Part shown: in pieces, positions 16,854-23,297 of the stretch
Layout of the letters: each line of letters begins with the position of its first letter
How positions within the stretch are numbered: position 1 is the stretch's first letter
Made by a program: the position numbers and the translations under genes
Notes under the pieces: model-generated
Database searches by the model: none
What the model saw: only the letters and a program-made list of their open reading frames with translations
Told to the model about the DNA's origin: nothing
NCBI GenBank assembly: GCA_905214545.1
Contig: CAJMMO010000006.1
Location: 1-50,163 of the forward strand
Source: an uncultured bacterium
GTDB lineage: Bacteria > Bacillota > Bacilli > Lactobacillales > Lactobacillaceae
Length of the DNA stretch: 50,163 nt
Reading direction: 5' to 3'

Positions 16854-17351
16854 ATGAGTAACAAGACTAATGGTGCAGCTGGCACGACCAAGAAGCCTAT
16901 TTATAAAAAGGTTTGGTTTTGGCTTTTAATCGTCGTGCTAGTCATCGGGATCGGCGGTGCCCTCGGCAGCAACGGTTCGAGTAAAGATTCAAGCAGCTCA
17001 TCGACGGCTACGAAGGCCGTTAAAAAGAAGAAGGCTGACAAGGTCCCAGTGGAATACCAGAACGCCTTGAAAAAAGCCGAGACTTACTCGGACTTGATGC
17101 ATATGTCCAAGCAGGCCATTCACGACCAGCTGGTTTCAAAAGATGGCGAAAAATTCAGCGAAGCTGCTGCTGACTACGCCATGACTCACCTCAAGGCCGA
17201 CTGGAACAGGAATGCTTTGAAGAAAGCCAAGAGCTACCAGGAAGACCAAAGCATGTCCAAAGAGGCCATCAAGGAACAATTGACTTCAGAGTATGGCGAA
17301 AAGTTTACCGAAGAACAAGCTGACTACGCCATCAGTCATTTACCAAACTAA
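16854..17351 (+). CDS. Ltp-type membrane protein (host cell surface-exposed lipoprotein family, two repeats)
   Basis: This 165-aa protein has an N-terminal helix (about 22-40, KKVWFWLLIVVLVIGIGG), then a Ser/Lys-rich spacer and two Ltp domains. The domains (about 66-115 and 119-165) share ALKKAxSY, MSKxAIxxQL and GEKFxxxxADYAxxHL. The family is known from phage TP-J34 of Streptococcus thermophilus, whose Ltp lipoprotein blocks injection of incoming phage DNA. This copy has no Cys in a lipobox position, so it should be held by the helix rather than by lipid. The AAGGAG site lies 7 bases before ATG 16854. Its position after a repressor gene resembles a phage lysogeny module; a host-stress role is also possible. 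Confidence 0.8.
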   Translation: MSNKTNGAAGTTKKPIYKKVWFWLLIVVLVIGIGGALGSNGSSKDSSSSSTATKAVKKKKADKVPVEYQNALKKAETYSDLMHMSKQAIHDQLVSKDGEKFSEAAADYAMTHLKADWNRNALKKAKSYQEDQSMSKEAIKEQLTSEYGEKFTEEQADYAISHLPN

Positions 17352-17355
17352 ATAA

Positions 17356-17392
17356 GAAAGACCGTAAGTATCATGCTTGCGGTCTTTTTTTT
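17356..17392. terminator. terminator of the Ltp-type gene, shared with the convergent helveticin J gene
   Basis: GACCGTAAG (17360-17368) pairs with CTTGCGGTC (17376-17384) with one G-T pair, followed by eight Ts that overlap the stop of the convergent gene. Confidence 0.85.
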
Positions 17393-18359
17393 ACAAATTA
17401 TTGATATGGAAGATTTGATTTTCTAAAGTTCTCAGTTTGAACTCGCCATTTTTAACATATTTTTGGTGGTAGGCAACGGTCAGGTAAATGTCGTCGGGAG
17501 CGTTAACGTGGATGCTTTCCAGCTCGCTGTAGCGTTCAGGCAGGTCGATGCCATCAATCATCGCCACTTGCCAGTTGTCGCTGTTGGTCTCGCCCCAGGC
17601 AAACTTGATGATCTTGCGCGACCAGGTGGTCACGGTGCCGGTTGCGTGGTCAATTTTCGGCGACAGCTGGTCGGAGATGTAAATATTTTTATCGTTGTCG
17701 ATGGCGTAGCCTTGCACTGAGTCGATCAGGGCCGGCTCTTCTTCAGCAGGACTCACGCTCGGGTTGTCAAAATGGTCGATGTGGAAGGCGTCCAGGCAGT
17801 GCAGGTCGGTGATCGGTGTGTTTTTGGTGCCGTTGGCGTCTAAGGCTTGATTTACTTCGTTTAAATCATACAAGGCAAAGTGGCCAGAGCCGTCATCCCA
17901 GATAGCGGCGATAAGGAAGTACTTGCCGTTTGGCGAAACGGAGGCCTCTACCCTGTGCAGGTGGTTGTGGCCGTCGTATTCGGCGTCGGTGGCGTGGGAC
18001 AAGCGCGGCAGCTGGGTGTTTGAGCTGTAGTTTTCAAGCAAAAGCTTCGGGTATTTGACGCGGGCGATTTGGGTCGTCCAGTTGCTGGAGTTAGGCTTCG
18101 CACCGACAAAAAATTCGTCGTCGCCGTTGGCTGGCACCCAGGTTTGGGTGTGGCCGAAGCCGGTCAGGACCAGGTGCGGCTCGCCGTAGTCGACGTTCTT
18201 GGTTAAGCCGGCGTGTTTGCGGTAGACCAGCACGTCGTGGGCGCTGTGCAGCAGCTGCAGTGCAAAGATGTGGTTGTCGTTGACGGCGCCGACTTGGGCC
18301 ACTACGTGGTGCATCCCGTTCAGACGATAAACTAATTCCGGTGTGATTCGTTTAACCAT
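17391..18359 (-). CDS. helveticin J family class III bacteriocin-like protein
   Basis: I recognise this 322-aa protein as a member of the helveticin J family: beta-propeller-like repeats with VEASVSPNGKYFLIAAIWDDGSGHFALYDL-type blades, and a C-terminal domain containing QGYAIDNDKNIYISDQ and ESIHVNAPDDIYLTVAYH. Helveticin J of Lactobacillus helveticus is a large heat-labile bacteriocin. Many homologues in lactobacilli are untested. No signal peptide or double-glycine leader is visible at MVKRITPELVYRLNG, and no exporter or immunity gene of a known type is adjacent. Secretion and activity are therefore uncertain. ATG at 18357-18359; the nearest upstream gene is a lipoprotein 35 bases away, possibly co-transcribed. 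Confidence 0.82.
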   Translation of the reverse strand: MVKRITPELVYRLNGMHHVVAQVGAVNDNHIFALQLLHSAHDVLVYRKHAGLTKNVDYGEPHLVLTGFGHTQTWVPANGDDEFFVGAKPNSSNWTTQIARVKYPKLLLENYSSNTQLPRLSHATDAEYDGHNHLHRVEASVSPNGKYFLIAAIWDDGSGHFALYDLNEVNQALDANGTKNTPITDLHCLDAFHIDHFDNPSVSPAEEEPALIDSVQGYAIDNDKNIYISDQLSPKIDHATGTVTTWSRKIIKFAWGETNSDNWQVAMIDGIDLPERYSELESIHVNAPDDIYLTVAYHQKYVKNGEFKLRTLENQIFHINNL

Positions 18360-18394
18360 TGTTTACTGCTTCTTTCTATCTTTAAACTGCTTTT

Positions 18395-18952
18395 TTACTG
18401 CTTAAATGGGTCTTGGCCCTGCTGGATCAAAATCTCATCTTGTATTTCACCCGATGATTTCATATTCCGCGGCACCATTTTTAACGCCTGCTCGGGCGCA
18501 ATGCCATAGTGATCGGTCAGGTAGGCGGTCGGTGATTCGCCGTAGCGGTTTACGAAATCATGCAGGTCGGTAGATGGCAGCAGCTGGCCGTTACCAGTCT
18601 GCGGTTGCTGGGCAGTCTGGGTCTGTTGTGTTTGGCCTTGCTGCTGGGTTTGGTTTTGCTGTTGCTGTTGCGTATTGGCAGCAGTTTGGTTAGCAGCCGC
18701 AGAAGAATTGGCAGCTTTCTGCTTTTGCGTTTTGTTTTTATGCTGGGCAGTCTTTTGTTTATGCTTAGATTGTTTTTTATGCTTAACTACTTTGCTCGTC
18801 CTGGCCTTTTTAGGACTAGCCGCCTTATTTGCCGCCTGGTTGCCGCAAGCGGACAGTGACAGCGCAGCTAAAATTGCCGCACAGATCAGCCCTGCCTTTT
18901 TCATAATTGCTCTTTTTCCTAGCATTTTTTGAGCTGACGTTACCTTAGGCAT
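18395..18952 (-). CDS. putative lipoprotein with Lys- and Gln-rich linker
   Basis: The chosen ATG at 18950-18952 has a strong GGAGG site and gives 185 aa; an internal ATG at 18902-18904 (MKKAGLICAA) would give a shorter, more typical lipoprotein signal. The signal ends in LSLSACGN, a lipobox with Cys for diacylglyceryl attachment. A Lys/His-rich stretch and a Gln/Thr-rich low-complexity linker follow. The protein ends in a compact C-terminal domain of about 60 residues (LPSTDLHDFVNRYGESPTAYL...) that I do not recognise. The expected location is the outer face of the membrane. Its start codon lies inside the end of a 47-aa ORF (18940-19083), suggesting translational coupling. Confidence 0.7.
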   Translation of the reverse strand: MPKVTSAQKMLGKRAIMKKAGLICAAILAALSLSACGNQAANKAASPKKARTSKVVKHKKQSKHKQKTAQHKNKTQKQKAANSSAAANQTAANTQQQQQNQTQQQGQTQQTQTAQQPQTGNGQLLPSTDLHDFVNRYGESPTAYLTDHYGIAPEQALKMVPRNMKSSGEIQDEILIQQGQDPFKQ

Positions 18953-19083
18953 GATACCCCTCCTATTACTGATAAGATCATAATAATCCAAGCAATAGCT
19001 TCTGTAACAGCGGCTCTGCTAAAATTGAAATCTGCCTGTACTTCTACATGGTCATTTTTAGATGTAAACTTATAGCTTTTCAT
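18940..19083 (-). CDS. candidate 47-aa membrane peptide overlapping the lipoprotein start
   Basis: From ATG at 19081-19083 a frame of 47 codons ends at TAA 18940-18942. The peptide begins MKSYKFTSKNDHVEVQ and has one hydrophobic C-terminal segment (AVTEAIAWIIMILSVIGG). Its last codons contain the ribosome binding site and ATG of the lipoprotein gene in another frame, as in coupled gene pairs or leader peptides. The upstream ribosome site is weak (A-rich, no clear GGAGG). It is AT-richer than its neighbours. I do not recognise the family; a small membrane peptide or type I toxin-like peptide is possible, as is chance. Confidence 0.4.
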   Translation of the reverse strand: MKSYKFTSKNDHVEVQADFNFSRAAVTEAIAWIIMILSVIGGVSCLR

Positions 19084-19100
19084 TTTTATCTTTTTTCTTT

Positions 19101-19217
19101 TATAATAGCCAAGAGGAGGTATTTCCTCCTCCGGGTATATCAGAACTTAATTCTGATAGTTAAGACTACAAATATGAGATTGATTGTTAGGGTCAGCTCA
19201 ATTTGTGGTCTTTTTTT
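19101..19217 (+). ncRNA. candidate small RNA with three hairpins and an intrinsic terminator
   Basis: A perfect TATAAT at 19101-19106 is followed by three hairpins: GAGGAGG/CCTCCTC (19113-19131, 5-base loop), ATCAGAA/TTCTGAT (19139-19157, 5-base loop) and GACTACAAAT/ATTTGTGGTC (19164-19173 with 19201-19210). The last is extended by TGAG/CTCA and followed by seven Ts (19211-19217). No plus-strand protein gene lies upstream for 1.7 kb that lacks its own terminator, so this looks like an independent transcript of about 105 bases. It is divergent from, and may partly overlap as antisense, the leader of the 47-aa ORF and lipoprotein transcript. The -35 is weak. No Rfam-type family recognised. Confidence 0.5.
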
Positions 19218-19247
19218 GTTTGCTATCATATTTCCGCATTTACAAAC

Positions 19248-19280
19248 AAAAAAAGCCCGTAAGTTCAACACTTACGGGCT
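19248..19280 (-). terminator. terminator of ssrA
   Basis: On the minus strand AGCCCGTAAG and CTTACGGGCT (19280-19271 with 19263-19254) form a perfect 10-bp stem with a 7-base loop and a following T-run, starting about 10 bases after the tmRNA 3' end. Confidence 0.9.
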
Positions 19281-19289
19281 TTATTTATA

Positions 19290-19654
19290 TGGAGATGAGG
19301 GGAGTCGAACCCCTGTCCAAGCGTACCCTGTCCCCGACCTCTACGCTCATAGTCAAATCATTTAAAATTCGCCAGAGTCAAACGCTATTTGACTAAGCTG
19401 ACAGACTAAAGCTAACCTGGTCGTTTTAGGCAGACATGTTCAGGTGGGACCTGTCTAGCCGAGCTCACAAGGGTAATACCGCTAAGCAGCCGTGAGCGGG
19501 CAGCTAAGCAGCAACGCTAGTGCTTAATTAAGCAGCTACAGCGTAAGAGTTTGCATTATTGTTTGCAATTAAATTAGGTGACGTTTTTACGAAGACGTGA
19601 CCTTCGAAACGCAGTCGAGGCGAAAATACACCTGTCGAATCCCAAAACATCCCC
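19290..19654 (-). ncRNA. ssrA: transfer-messenger RNA (tmRNA)
   Basis: The 5' end GGGGATG (19654-19648) pairs with CATCTCC near 19297-19291, forming the tRNA-like acceptor stem, and the T-arm GGGGTTCGACTCCCC is clear at the 3' end. The CCA tail is not encoded. The tag reading frame runs from the resume codon GCA at 19566 to TAA at 19528-19530 and encodes ANNNANSYAVAA, ending in the protease-recognised AVAA-type tail. tmRNA rescues stalled ribosomes with SmpB, encoded at 43466-43921. The gene follows ackA in the same direction and has its own terminator. Confidence 0.95.
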
Positions 19655-19659
19655 ATCAA

Positions 19660-19696
19660 AATGCTCCTTTATTGTAGCACACAGTAAAGGAGCATT
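19660..19696 (-). terminator. ackA 3' hairpin overlapping the likely ssrA promoter
   Basis: AATGCTCCTTTA (19660-19671) and TAAAGGAGCATT (19685-19696) are perfect 12-bp inverted repeats with a 13-base loop, starting 4 bases after the ackA stop. The T-run after it is short (TTTT). A -10-like TACAAT at 19676-19671 lies in the hairpin, about 17 bases upstream of the tmRNA 5' end. Confidence 0.7.
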
Positions 19697-19700
19697 GCAT

Positions 19701-20891
19701 TTATTTGATGTTGCCTAAGCGGACAACTTCACGTTCAATCATTAATTCTTCGTTGGTTGGCACAACGTAAGCGGCGATCTTAGAGTCGTCAGTAGTGATC
19801 TTGTGCTCGACGTTTTGCTCGTTGGCTTCTGCATCAAGCTTCACGCCTAAGACTTTTAAGCCTTCCAAAACTTCCTTGCGGATGATTGGTTCGTGCTCGC
19901 CGATACCTGCAGTGAAGACGATGGTGTCAGCGCCGCCCATTTCAGTGTAGAACGCACCGATGTAGCGGATGACGCGGTTGCAGAAGATGTCCAAAGCCAG
20001 CTTGGCACGCTTGTTGGTGTCAGCTGCCCCGCGGACGTCGCGGACGTCTGAAGAAATGCCGGAAATACCCAGCAAACCTGACTTGTTTTCAAAGATGTCA
20101 GTTACTTCTTCCAGGCTCAGGTCTTCGCGTTCCATCAGCCGCGGAATCATTGACGGGTCAATGTCGCCGGTTCTGGTGCCCATCGGCACACCTGCCAGCG
20201 GTGAAAAGCCCATGGAAGTGTCAAAGGACTTGCCGTTCTTCACAGCAGTCAGAGAAGCACCGCCGCCCAAGTGGCAGACGATCATGTTCAAATCGCTGAC
20301 CGGCTTGCCCAGCTTTTCGCTCATGTGGTTGACGATGTAGTGCACAGAAGTACCGTGCGCACCGTACTTTCTGATCGCATCGCGTTCGTAGTATTCGTAC
20401 GGCAGCGTGTACAGGAATTGTACCGGGCCCATGGTTCTGTGGAAAGTAGTGTCAAAGACAGCTACTTGCGGAACGTCTGGCAAAACGTTCATGAAGGCCT
20501 GGATCCCGTTAGCTTCGGCAGCGTTGTGCAGCGGAGCCATGTCGGCGATGTCGTAAATCTTGTCGATGTTGTCTTCGGTGATAATCGTACTTTGCTTAAA
20601 GTGCGGACCGCCGTTCACCACTCTGTGGCCGACACCGACGATTTCTGACATGTCTAAAATAATTTGGTATTTCTTCAACCATTTCAGCAAGTACTTGATG
20701 GCCGTTTCGATGTTAGGAATGTCTTCCTGCACCTTATACTTCTTGCCATCAGGTGTCTTCATCATAAAGGTCGAGCCTTGGATCCCGATCCGGTCTGCAA
20801 CACCCTCGCAGACAACCCGCTCGCTAGGGTAAGAAAACATTTTGAATTTAAATGAAGAACTGCCGGCATTAACCGCTAAAATCTTTTTCAT
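19701..20891 (-). CDS. ackA: acetate kinase
   Basis: This 396-aa enzyme transfers phosphate between acetyl phosphate and ADP, giving ATP and acetate in the cytoplasm. It works with phosphotransacetylase (gene at 40576-41550). Visible signatures are ILAVNAGSSSFKFKMF at the N terminus, the first acetate-kinase motif, then VCHLGGGASLTAVKNGKS, MGFSPLAGVPMGTRTGDIDP and FTAGIGEH near the C terminus. The start is ATG 20889-20891, preceded by GAAAGGTG; five codons upstream would extend the frame but lack a better site. It follows the YtxK-like methyltransferase by 24 bases, the usual Firmicutes order comG-ytxK-ackA. Confidence 0.96.
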   Translation of the reverse strand: MKKILAVNAGSSSFKFKMFSYPSERVVCEGVADRIGIQGSTFMMKTPDGKKYKVQEDIPNIETAIKYLLKWLKKYQIILDMSEIVGVGHRVVNGGPHFKQSTIITEDNIDKIYDIADMAPLHNAAEANGIQAFMNVLPDVPQVAVFDTTFHRTMGPVQFLYTLPYEYYERDAIRKYGAHGTSVHYIVNHMSEKLGKPVSDLNMIVCHLGGGASLTAVKNGKSFDTSMGFSPLAGVPMGTRTGDIDPSMIPRLMEREDLSLEEVTDIFENKSGLLGISGISSDVRDVRGAADTNKRAKLALDIFCNRVIRYIGAFYTEMGGADTIVFTAGIGEHEPIIRKEVLEGLKVLGVKLDAEANEQNVEHKITTDDSKIAAYVVPTNEELMIEREVVRLGNIK

Positions 20892-20915
20892 CAAAACACC
20901 TTTCACACAAAAAAA

Positions 20916-21911
20916 TTACTTAGCCCACTGGTCTAAACGGTAGCTGAAGTTAGCCAAGCTTGCAGGCGATTTCAGAGAATCCAGCTTGGCAGCCAAGACT
21001 TGTTTCGGCTTGGCACCGCCGCCGTGGTTTTGGAAGACTAAAATTTCCTTGCTCTGCAGCTTGCTGTAAAACAGGTCTTGCGGCAGTTCGATCAGCGCCT
21101 GCAAGTATACCTTTTCCGCAAGCCAAGTCACAAAGTCATTAGCCATTTTACCATTTAATAGACTGGTTGGGATAACTAAAAAGGCAAAACCACCCGGTTT
21201 TAAACTTTTGATGATTTGCTCAATATAGAGCACATGCGTATAGGAATGTCCGTTTTTACGCCTGGTAGCGAAGTTTTCGGCGTTCTTGTCGTTCGGATAG
21301 TAGCCAACCGGCAGGTCGCTGACAATGGCGTCAGGCTTAGCACTCAGCCAAGGCAGCAAAGCGTCTTGGCAGTACAAGTCAGCGTCTAAACCGGCCAGGT
21401 GGAAATTAATGTCGCTCAAGGCCAGCAGGTCTTCGTCGTTGTCTAAGCCTGCCAGAGTCAAGTTGTTTTGCGAATGGTTGGCGCTGGCCAGCTGCTGGGC
21501 CAGGCTCACAAGCAGCGCGCCGGTCCCCAAAGCCGGGTCGACGACGCTCGCCGGCTTGTCCCCCATCAGCTTGCGCCAGAGCAACGCGATGACCGTGGCG
21601 ATCACCGGCGGCGTCGGCATCAGGTTCGGTTCGACCTCCTGGTCGCTTAAAGCCTTTAAGACCAGCAGGCTGAAGACCTGCTGCTTCTGCTCGCGGGTCA
21701 GCTGGTCATAGTCCAAGGCTGCATAGAGCTTAGCGAGTTTGGCAACAGTTTCCTGGTCGGGAGCACCCTCCTCGACCTTAATCTGACCTGTTTCAAGATT
21801 GTCGAAGGTTTCGGTCAAAGCCTCGACCGGCGCCACGTTCAAGGCGTCTTGCAAAAGCTTGACTGCCGCTTCGAATTTATTAAATAAAGCAGTTGTTTGT
21901 TCAATGTTCAC
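20916..21911 (-). CDS. YtxK-like class I SAM-dependent methyltransferase
   Basis: This 331-aa protein has an N-terminal helical region and a Rossmann SAM domain with VVDPALGTGALLVSLAQQLA, LAGLDNDEDLLALS and SDLPVGYYPND. The last stands where N6-adenine methylases carry NPPY, so the substrate may not be DNA adenine. The family (Bacillus YtxK) sits between comG and ackA in many Firmicutes and its role is not established. I chose the GTG at 21909-21911 with GAGG 8 bases upstream; the longer frame to 21962 lacks a ribosome site. It is 57 bases downstream of the comGG candidate and likely belongs to the competence operon. Confidence 0.82.
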   Translation of the reverse strand: MNIEQTTALFNKFEAAVKLLQDALNVAPVEALTETFDNLETGQIKVEEGAPDQETVAKLAKLYAALDYDQLTREQKQQVFSLLVLKALSDQEVEPNLMPTPPVIATVIALLWRKLMGDKPASVVDPALGTGALLVSLAQQLASANHSQNNLTLAGLDNDEDLLALSDINFHLAGLDADLYCQDALLPWLSAKPDAIVSDLPVGYYPNDKNAENFATRRKNGHSYTHVLYIEQIIKSLKPGGFAFLVIPTSLLNGKMANDFVTWLAEKVYLQALIELPQDLFYSKLQSKEILVFQNHGGGAKPKQVLAAKLDSLKSPASLANFSYRLDQWAK

Positions 21912-21968
21912 GATATCAACCTCACTGCTTAAAATTTTACTGATCTTGCTGAAACAGGGCAAGATTTT

Positions 21969-22112
21969 TCACTTCAGAAAATAACGCAGCAGCAAGAGGT
22001 CGGTGCGCATGCTCAGTTTAAAGTAGACGCTGAAAAAATCAGCCAGCAGCAGGCAAGCCAGCAGCAGGAGCATGCTTGACAGCAGCGCGCTTGCCCTTCT
22101 TTTTGTGTTCAT
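21969..22112 (-). CDS. comGG: candidate ComGG minor pseudopilin, very short
   Basis: A 47-aa frame starts at ATG 22110-22112 inside the 3' end of comGF and ends at TGA 21969-21971. It begins with a basic N terminus (MNTKRRASALL), then a hydrophobic helix (SSMLLLLACLLLADFF) and a polar tail (SVYFKLSMRTDLLLLRYFLK). This is the N-terminal pattern of ComGG, and the position after comGF and before ytxK is where comGG belongs. Bacillus ComGG is more than twice as long, so this is either a short lineage form or the remnant of a truncated gene. The overlap with comGF argues that it is translated. Confidence 0.55.
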   Translation of the reverse strand: MNTKRRASALLSSMLLLLACLLLADFFSVYFKLSMRTDLLLLRYFLK

Positions 22113-22614
22113 CCTTTTTTTCGTCCTTCTTCTTTTTAGGCGGAGGCGGCGGCAGCTTGCAGACGAGGTCGGTGTGTGAGCCGTTAGTTTGGACGACCTT
22201 GATGATTAACAAACGGCCGCGGCTGCTAAAGTGCGCCCGCTTGACGCCTAACAGCAGCGGGACGTGGCCTTGGCCCGAGGCATTCGTCATCCTGATCATG
22301 TCCCAATACTTTTCCAAGCGGTAGCCGTGGTCGCACTTGGGATTAGGCTTGGCCCCTTTCTGCAGGTAGAAGTAAAAGCGCTCCCCGCCGCACTCGCTTC
22401 TGCATTCGCAATACTTCGCAGAATTCACAAACTTTTCAAACTGCAGCTTGCTGTAGTAGATGTCGGAGTGCTGGGCCATGATCGTCCGCGGCTGCGCAGT
22501 CAGTTTCTTGCAGCTTTGCAAGACATCCCCGATCGCGACCACACAGAGCGCGGTGACCAGCAGCGAGAAGACGACCTCTACCAGGGTGAAAGCCGGCCGC
22601 TTAACGGACCGCAT
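22039..22614 (-). CDS. comGF: ComGF-like minor pseudopilin
   Basis: From ATG 22612-22614 (GGGGAAGAG upstream) the protein has about 191 aa. The N terminus is a pseudopilin signal: basic residues, then FTLVEVVFSLLVTALCVVAIGDVL, without a clear Gly before Phe (PAF). A globular region with several Cys (KYCECRSECGGERF, PKCDHGYRLEKYWDMIRMTN) follows. The tail has five prolines, then a Lys-rich run and an Ala/Pro-rich end that is probably unstructured. ComGF is a minor component of the transformation pilus. The start overlaps comGE by 14 bases, and the long basic tail is unusual and overlaps comGG. Confidence 0.75.
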   Translation of the reverse strand: MRSVKRPAFTLVEVVFSLLVTALCVVAIGDVLQSCKKLTAQPRTIMAQHSDIYYSKLQFEKFVNSAKYCECRSECGGERFYFYLQKGAKPNPKCDHGYRLEKYWDMIRMTNASGQGHVPLLLGVKRAHFSSRGRLLIIKVVQTNGSHTDLVCKLPPPPPKKKKDEKKDEHKKKGKRAAVKHAPAAGLPAAG

Positions 22615-22900
22615 AGCTCTTCCCCTCGCTGACGTCAAAAATTTTCCCGCCGGCCAGCCGGTAGACATGGTCGTGCGCCCGAATCGTTTTTAAATCGGAA
22701 TTTTTTAACACATAGCTGGCGTAGGCCCGGTCGACCCGCCTTTCGACCTGGTCTTGCGCAGTCTTAGTCTGAGCGATGCAATAAAAAAGGACCTGGGTGG
22801 CCAAGACCACGGTCAGCAAAGCCAGGCAAGATTCCGCCAGTAAAAAAGCCTCTTTCTTAAAAGACCATTTTGCCCCACTCCAGCTGCATTCGCATCTCAC
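22601..22900 (-). CDS. comGE: ComGE-like minor pseudopilin
   Basis: The gene overlaps the 3' end of comGD. I place the start at GTG 22898-22900, with AGAGG about 9 bases upstream, giving 99 aa; the frame stays open further upstream but only as antisense-like sequence of comGD. The protein has a hydrophobic N-terminal helix (EAFLLAESCLALLTVVLATQVLFYCIA) with a pilin-like Glu near its start and a short C-terminal domain. It is a minor pseudopilin of the DNA-uptake pilus. The exact start is uncertain by a few codons. Confidence 0.7.
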   Translation of the reverse strand: MRCECSWSGAKWSFKKEAFLLAESCLALLTVVLATQVLFYCIAQTKTAQDQVERRVDRAYASYVLKNSDLKTIRAHDHVYRLAGGKIFDVSEGKSYAVR

Positions 22901-23297
22901 TTTGTTCACCGCCTCTCGTAAATCTGATCGTCTGGGCCGGACAGCTGTACGGCTCGATCTGCAGCCGGTTGTTGCCGGAAAGCCGCACCTGCACGTCCTT
23001 GGGCAGCTGCACGCTGCTTTTCTTTTTGTCGGCGCAAAACCAGCTGCGCAGCACATGGTTTTTTTCGTCGTAGTTGACCTCCACCGTATCGCCGCTGACT
23101 AGCGCGTAGCGCTTGTCGTATTCGAGCTGGCTGGACACCATGACCATGGCCTGGCGCATGTTGGCCCGCGCGCGCACTTTGGTCAGGCAAAAAGCCGGCA
23201 GCACAATCAAGATGCAGGCAATGGCCAAGACGACCACGGTCTCAATCAGGGTAAAGCCCGGCTTATTTTTCCGTGACCTTGCCGTTTGAGATCGCAT
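22857..23297 (-). CDS. comGD: ComGD-like minor pseudopilin
   Basis: This 146-aa protein has a prepilin signal, NKPGFTLIETVVVLAIACILIVLPAF, with cleavage expected between Gly and Phe by the ComC peptidase and the conserved Glu at +5. A C-terminal domain with VEVNYDEKNHVLRSWF and RFTRGGEQSEMRMQL follows. ComGD is needed for assembly of the transformation pseudopilus. The ATG at 23295-23297 has GAGG upstream and lies inside the end of comGC, so the com genes overlap in a tightly packed operon. Confidence 0.88.
   Translation of the reverse strand: MRSQTARSRKNKPGFTLIETVVVLAIACILIVLPAFCLTKVRARANMRQAMVMVSSQLEYDKRYALVSGDTVEVNYDEKNHVLRSWFCADKKKSSVQLPKDVQVRLSGNNRLQIEPYSCPAQTIRFTRGGEQSEMRMQLEWGKMVF

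Noticed and set aside
22601..23056. A 151-aa version of comGE starting at 23056
   Set aside because: The first 50 residues are Cys/Arg-rich out-of-frame reading of comGD with no pilin signal. A GTG at 22900 with a ribosome site gives the expected size.
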